Assembly (NCBI GenBank): GCA_905221605.1 | Contig: CAJNDS010002255.1 | Coordinates: 517,501 to 543,003 of the forward strand | Length of the DNA stretch: 25,503 nucleotides | Direction of reading: 5' to 3' | Source: Symbiodinium natans | Taxonomy: Eukaryota; Sar; Dinophyceae; Suessiales; Symbiodiniaceae | Part shown: positions 23,493 to 25,503 of the stretch, one piece after another | Layout of the letters: every line of letters begins with the position of its first letter | Numbering within the stretch: the first letter of the stretch is position 1 | Translations under genes and position numbers: made by a program | The notes under the pieces: generated by a model | Seen by the model: only the letters and a program-made list of their open reading frames with translations | Databases searched by the model: none | Told to the model about the DNA's origin: nothing

Positions 23493-23623
23493 TCCCTAAA
23501 TCCTAAACCCTAAACCCTAAACCCTAAACCCTAAACCCTAAACCCTAAACCCTAAACCCTAAACCCTAAACCCTGAACCCTGAACCCTGAACCCTGAATC
23601 CTAAACCCTAAACCCTAAACCCT
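23493..23623 (-). repeat. Telomere-like array, C-rich, with CCCTGAA block
   Basis: Uniform CCCTAAA followed by four CCCTGAA units. Confidence 0.93.
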
Positions 23624-23734
23624 TTTTTGGTTAAAACTGCTGAAGTTTGAGCCCCAGAAGCTGTGTTTCGGAGCCATGCAGGCAGCCGCCATGGCTGCGG
23701 GTGGTCTGCTCTTCGGCGGACTAGGCTGATTGGG

Positions 23735-23800
23735 GCTTAGGGTTGAGGTTTCAGGGTTCAGGGTTCAGGGTTTAGGGTTTAGGGTTTACGGTTTAGGCTT
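23735..23800 (+). repeat. Telomere-like array, G-rich, degenerate
   Basis: TTTAGGG and TTCAGGG units. The spacer 23624-23734 reads GAMQAAAMAAGGLLFGGLG on the plus strand and may be an exon relic. Confidence 0.85.
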
Positions 23801-24165
23801 CAGGGCTTGCAGCAGACTGATGCCAGACCACCCCAAGCCTAAAAGAGACACAATCCGGCAGCCCGAAACTGAGAGTTTCGATTATGCTCTTGGTTCTCGT
23901 ATAGACCCTCCAAACCCCATAAAAGCCCCATAGACCTGAAATTCGAAGGTTCGATTGTTTCAAGGTTCAGGGGAGGCACCGCCCTTTTAGATTTGGGAAG
24001 GATGCTGTTTCAATTGCCGGCAGTAATACAGGAAGAGCCTTCGCGTGTCCCGACTCTCATCTGAGAATCTCAAGCTTCTCTCAAAGAAGCTCCCCGAACC
24101 TCCGGTACTTCCGGGGTGGCCTCCTAGATCTCCATAGCTAGGTCGAATCCTTGCCGGTCCTTGCC
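23801..24165. other. Spacer without a recognisable gene
   Basis: Mixed-composition sequence with a single short inverted motif (AAGCTTCTC / GAAGCTCC near 24072). It may be the upstream region of the open frame at 24166. Confidence 0.45.
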
Positions 24166-24495
24166 ATGGGGTGTAGTGGGAGCTGTGGCCGTACCGTGGA
24201 GCCTGCCAGTGCTGCCTCGGTGTTCTACGTGCCAAAGACCTTTCCAACGCCTCCCAAGGAGAACCTCGAGCCAAATGGCTCCACCCATCATCTCTACGTT
24301 CGGCAGCTGAACAGCTACCTCATCAATGTCGCCAAGAGTCCGCACGCCTTCCAGGTTTTGGTGGCGAGGCGCCGCCAGGCCCGCTTTGGGGAGGCATGGC
24401 CTGAGGGCAACGTGTCGGATATGTCAGTGCAACCTCGAGATCCTCGCGGCGAGGGCAAGTGGCTCTTGCCTTTTTCCTGCTCTCCGGTGGCTTAG
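24166..24495 (+). CDS. Unassigned open frame, possible exon of a host gene
   Basis: A 109-codon frame from ATG 24166, in a region without telomere-like repeats. It begins MGCSGSCGRT; Met-Gly-Cys-Ser at the start of a protein is a typical N-myristoylation/palmitoylation context, which would place the product at a membrane if the start is real. The middle (NGSTHHLYVRQLNSYLINVA) looks protein-like, with balanced composition. I recognise no family. The C-terminal part may run into an intron, since the downstream sequence enters the duplicated block at 24517. ATG 24151 upstream is the alternative start. It may be an exon, a gene fragment, or chance. Confidence 0.3.
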   Translation: MGCSGSCGRTVEPASAASVFYVPKTFPTPPKENLEPNGSTHHLYVRQLNSYLINVAKSPHAFQVLVARRRQARFGEAWPEGNVSDMSVQPRDPRGEGKWLLPFSCSPVA

Positions 24496-24516
24496 CCATG
24501 ATAGGGCAGTTCCGTT

Positions 24517-24846
24517 CCAAGGGGACTCCAGTTCCCTCGCATTCAATACAACTCTTCATCGTATTTCCATGCCTTTCCTTGCAGCGTCGGAAAGCACATC
24601 GTGACCCGACCGCCGCGGCGCATGAGCTGTGCCAACTCAAGACCCTAAGCATCCGGAAGCTGATGGGTTGATAGGGTTTAGAGGGTTTATAGGGTTTGTA
24701 GGGTTTATAGGGTTTAATAGGGTTTATAGGGTTTATAGGGTTTATAGGGTTTATAGGGTTTATAGGGTTTATAGGGTTTATAGGGTTTATAGGGTTTATA
24801 GGGTTTGTAGGTCTTATAACAGTCCTGAACTCTATTGTAAGACGGC
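24517..24846 (+). repeat. Duplicated block, copy 1 (with expanded 10-bp array)
   Basis: Starts CCAAGGGGACTCCA and ends CTATTGTAAGACGGC. It shares many segments with 25064-25306 in the same order, including TACAACTCTTCA, CATGACCCGACCG-like and GAGCTGTGCCAA words, and a GGGTTTATAG array. The copies differ mainly in array length. Confidence 0.75.
24671..24812 (+). repeat. GGGTTTATAG 10-bp tandem array
   Basis: About 14 units of GGGTTTATAG with a few substitutions. The unit equals a telomere-like GGGTTTAG with TA added. It gives Tyr-Arg-Val or Pro-Tyr-Lys repeats in several frames, not real proteins. Confidence 0.92.
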
Positions 24847-25063
24847 TTAGCGTTGGCCCGTGACTGGTGCGACCTGCGGAAAGGCGCGATTCGCTTCCAT
24901 TGTGGCCTTTTGCTGCCATTCAGCCATTTGTGGCAGCCATACCAGTCCATGTCGAGGTCTGACAGTTTCGGCTGTACTGGCCCGCATGTTATCAGGCAGA
25001 GTTCGCTTGGCTGCTACCTGGACATTCATCGACATGACGTTGGGTTTGAGTTGCTGGTGTCAG

Positions 25064-25306
25064 CCAAGGGGACTCCATTTCCCTCGCGTTCAGTACAACT
25101 CTTCACAGTATCTCGAGCTCTTTGCTTGTAGCATCGGAAAACATATCATGACCCGACCGCTGAGCTGTGCCAAACTCGAGACTCTGAAGTTCTTTCCATA
25201 GCTTATGGGTTTATAGGGTTTATCGGAGACCTGGGGCTTCTAGGGTGTACAGGGTTTATGGGGCTTTTCAGGGCTTATACACGCCCAAACTCTACTGTAA
25301 GACGGC
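25064..25306 (+). repeat. Duplicated block, copy 2 (short array)
   Basis: Starts CCAAGGGGACTCCA and ends CTACTGTAAGACGGC; diverged copy of 24517-24846 with only a degenerate GGGTTTATAG tract (25206-25280). The spacer 24847-25063 has no recognisable gene. Confidence 0.75.
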
Positions 25307-25382
25307 ACGGTGAAAGGAGTTGTCCTTGAGGTGGTTTGGTGGCGCCAAGGCGGAGTAGCTCCGATAACCTCTGAGCGAACCC

Positions 25383-25503
25383 GAGACCCTATGACCCGCA
25401 AAAATTCTACAAGCCCCCGTATAAACCTCACAAACCCTTTATGCCTGATAAACCCTGCAAGCTCCATAAACCCGATAAACTCTGCAAACCCTGGACACCC
25501 TAC
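25383..25503 (-). repeat. Degenerate C-rich telomere-like sequence at the window edge
   Basis: AACCCTGCAAAC, ATAAACCC and ACAAACCC words in the C-rich direction, strongly decayed; runs off the window. 25307-25382 shows no gene. Confidence 0.55.

Noticed and set aside
24323-24950. Frames with Tyr-Arg-Val, Asn-Pro-Ile and Lys-Pro-Tyr repeats
   Set aside because: They are translations of the GGGTTTATAG array in different frames and strands.
1-25503. CRISPR array or dinoflagellate spliced-leader sequence
   Set aside because: Repeats are contiguous 7-10-bp telomere-like units without regular unique spacers, and no spliced-leader motif was seen.

Overview
The window looks like nuclear DNA of a dinoflagellate (inference). 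Two things suggest this: dozens of TTTAGGG/CCCTAAA arrays (the plant-type telomere unit, also reported for dinoflagellate telomeres), and a Ty1/copia retrotransposon whose Gag, protease, integrase and reverse transcriptase wording resembles dinoflagellate copia-like polyproteins as I remember them. No conventional single-copy host gene can be named with confidence. Plants and some other algae share the telomere unit, so the assignment rests mainly on the retroelement.

Layout. Positions 1-4516 and 15470-25503 are a mosaic of telomere-like arrays, mostly 60-280 bp, that switch strand repeatedly and are separated by short unrelated spacers. Variants include CCCCAAA, CCCTGAA, CCCCTAAA and a 10-bp GGGTTTATAG array. 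Three arrays (near 720-815, 1869-1960 and 3131-3198) are bracketed by direct repeats of 8, 18 and 22 bp, as if blocks of telomeric sequence had been inserted with target-site duplication. The mosaic also holds two related MITE-like inverted-repeat elements (18798-18899, 19222-19327), an unrelated one (21591-21713), a three-copy dispersed repeat, dinucleotide tracts, a duplicated block (24517-24846 and 25064-25306), and an AT-rich island (about 21983-22530) with a fragment resembling mitochondrial COX2 on the minus strand.

The centre (4522-15464) is one long, structurally complete copia-type LTR retrotransposon of 10.9 kb. It has two LTRs that I read as identical (about 178 bp), a GTTCC target-site duplication, an initiator-Met-like primer-binding site, and a coding region in the order Gag, protease, a roughly 900-residue extra region, integrase, a Fe(II)/2-oxoglutarate dioxygenase-like domain, reverse transcriptase, RNase H. 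Coding continuity is broken by four frame changes although the LTRs are identical.

The most notable points are the dioxygenase-like domain embedded between integrase and reverse transcriptase, the large unrecognised region between protease and integrase, a second copy of the 3' polypurine tract inside the coding region, and the direct repeats flanking telomere-like arrays.
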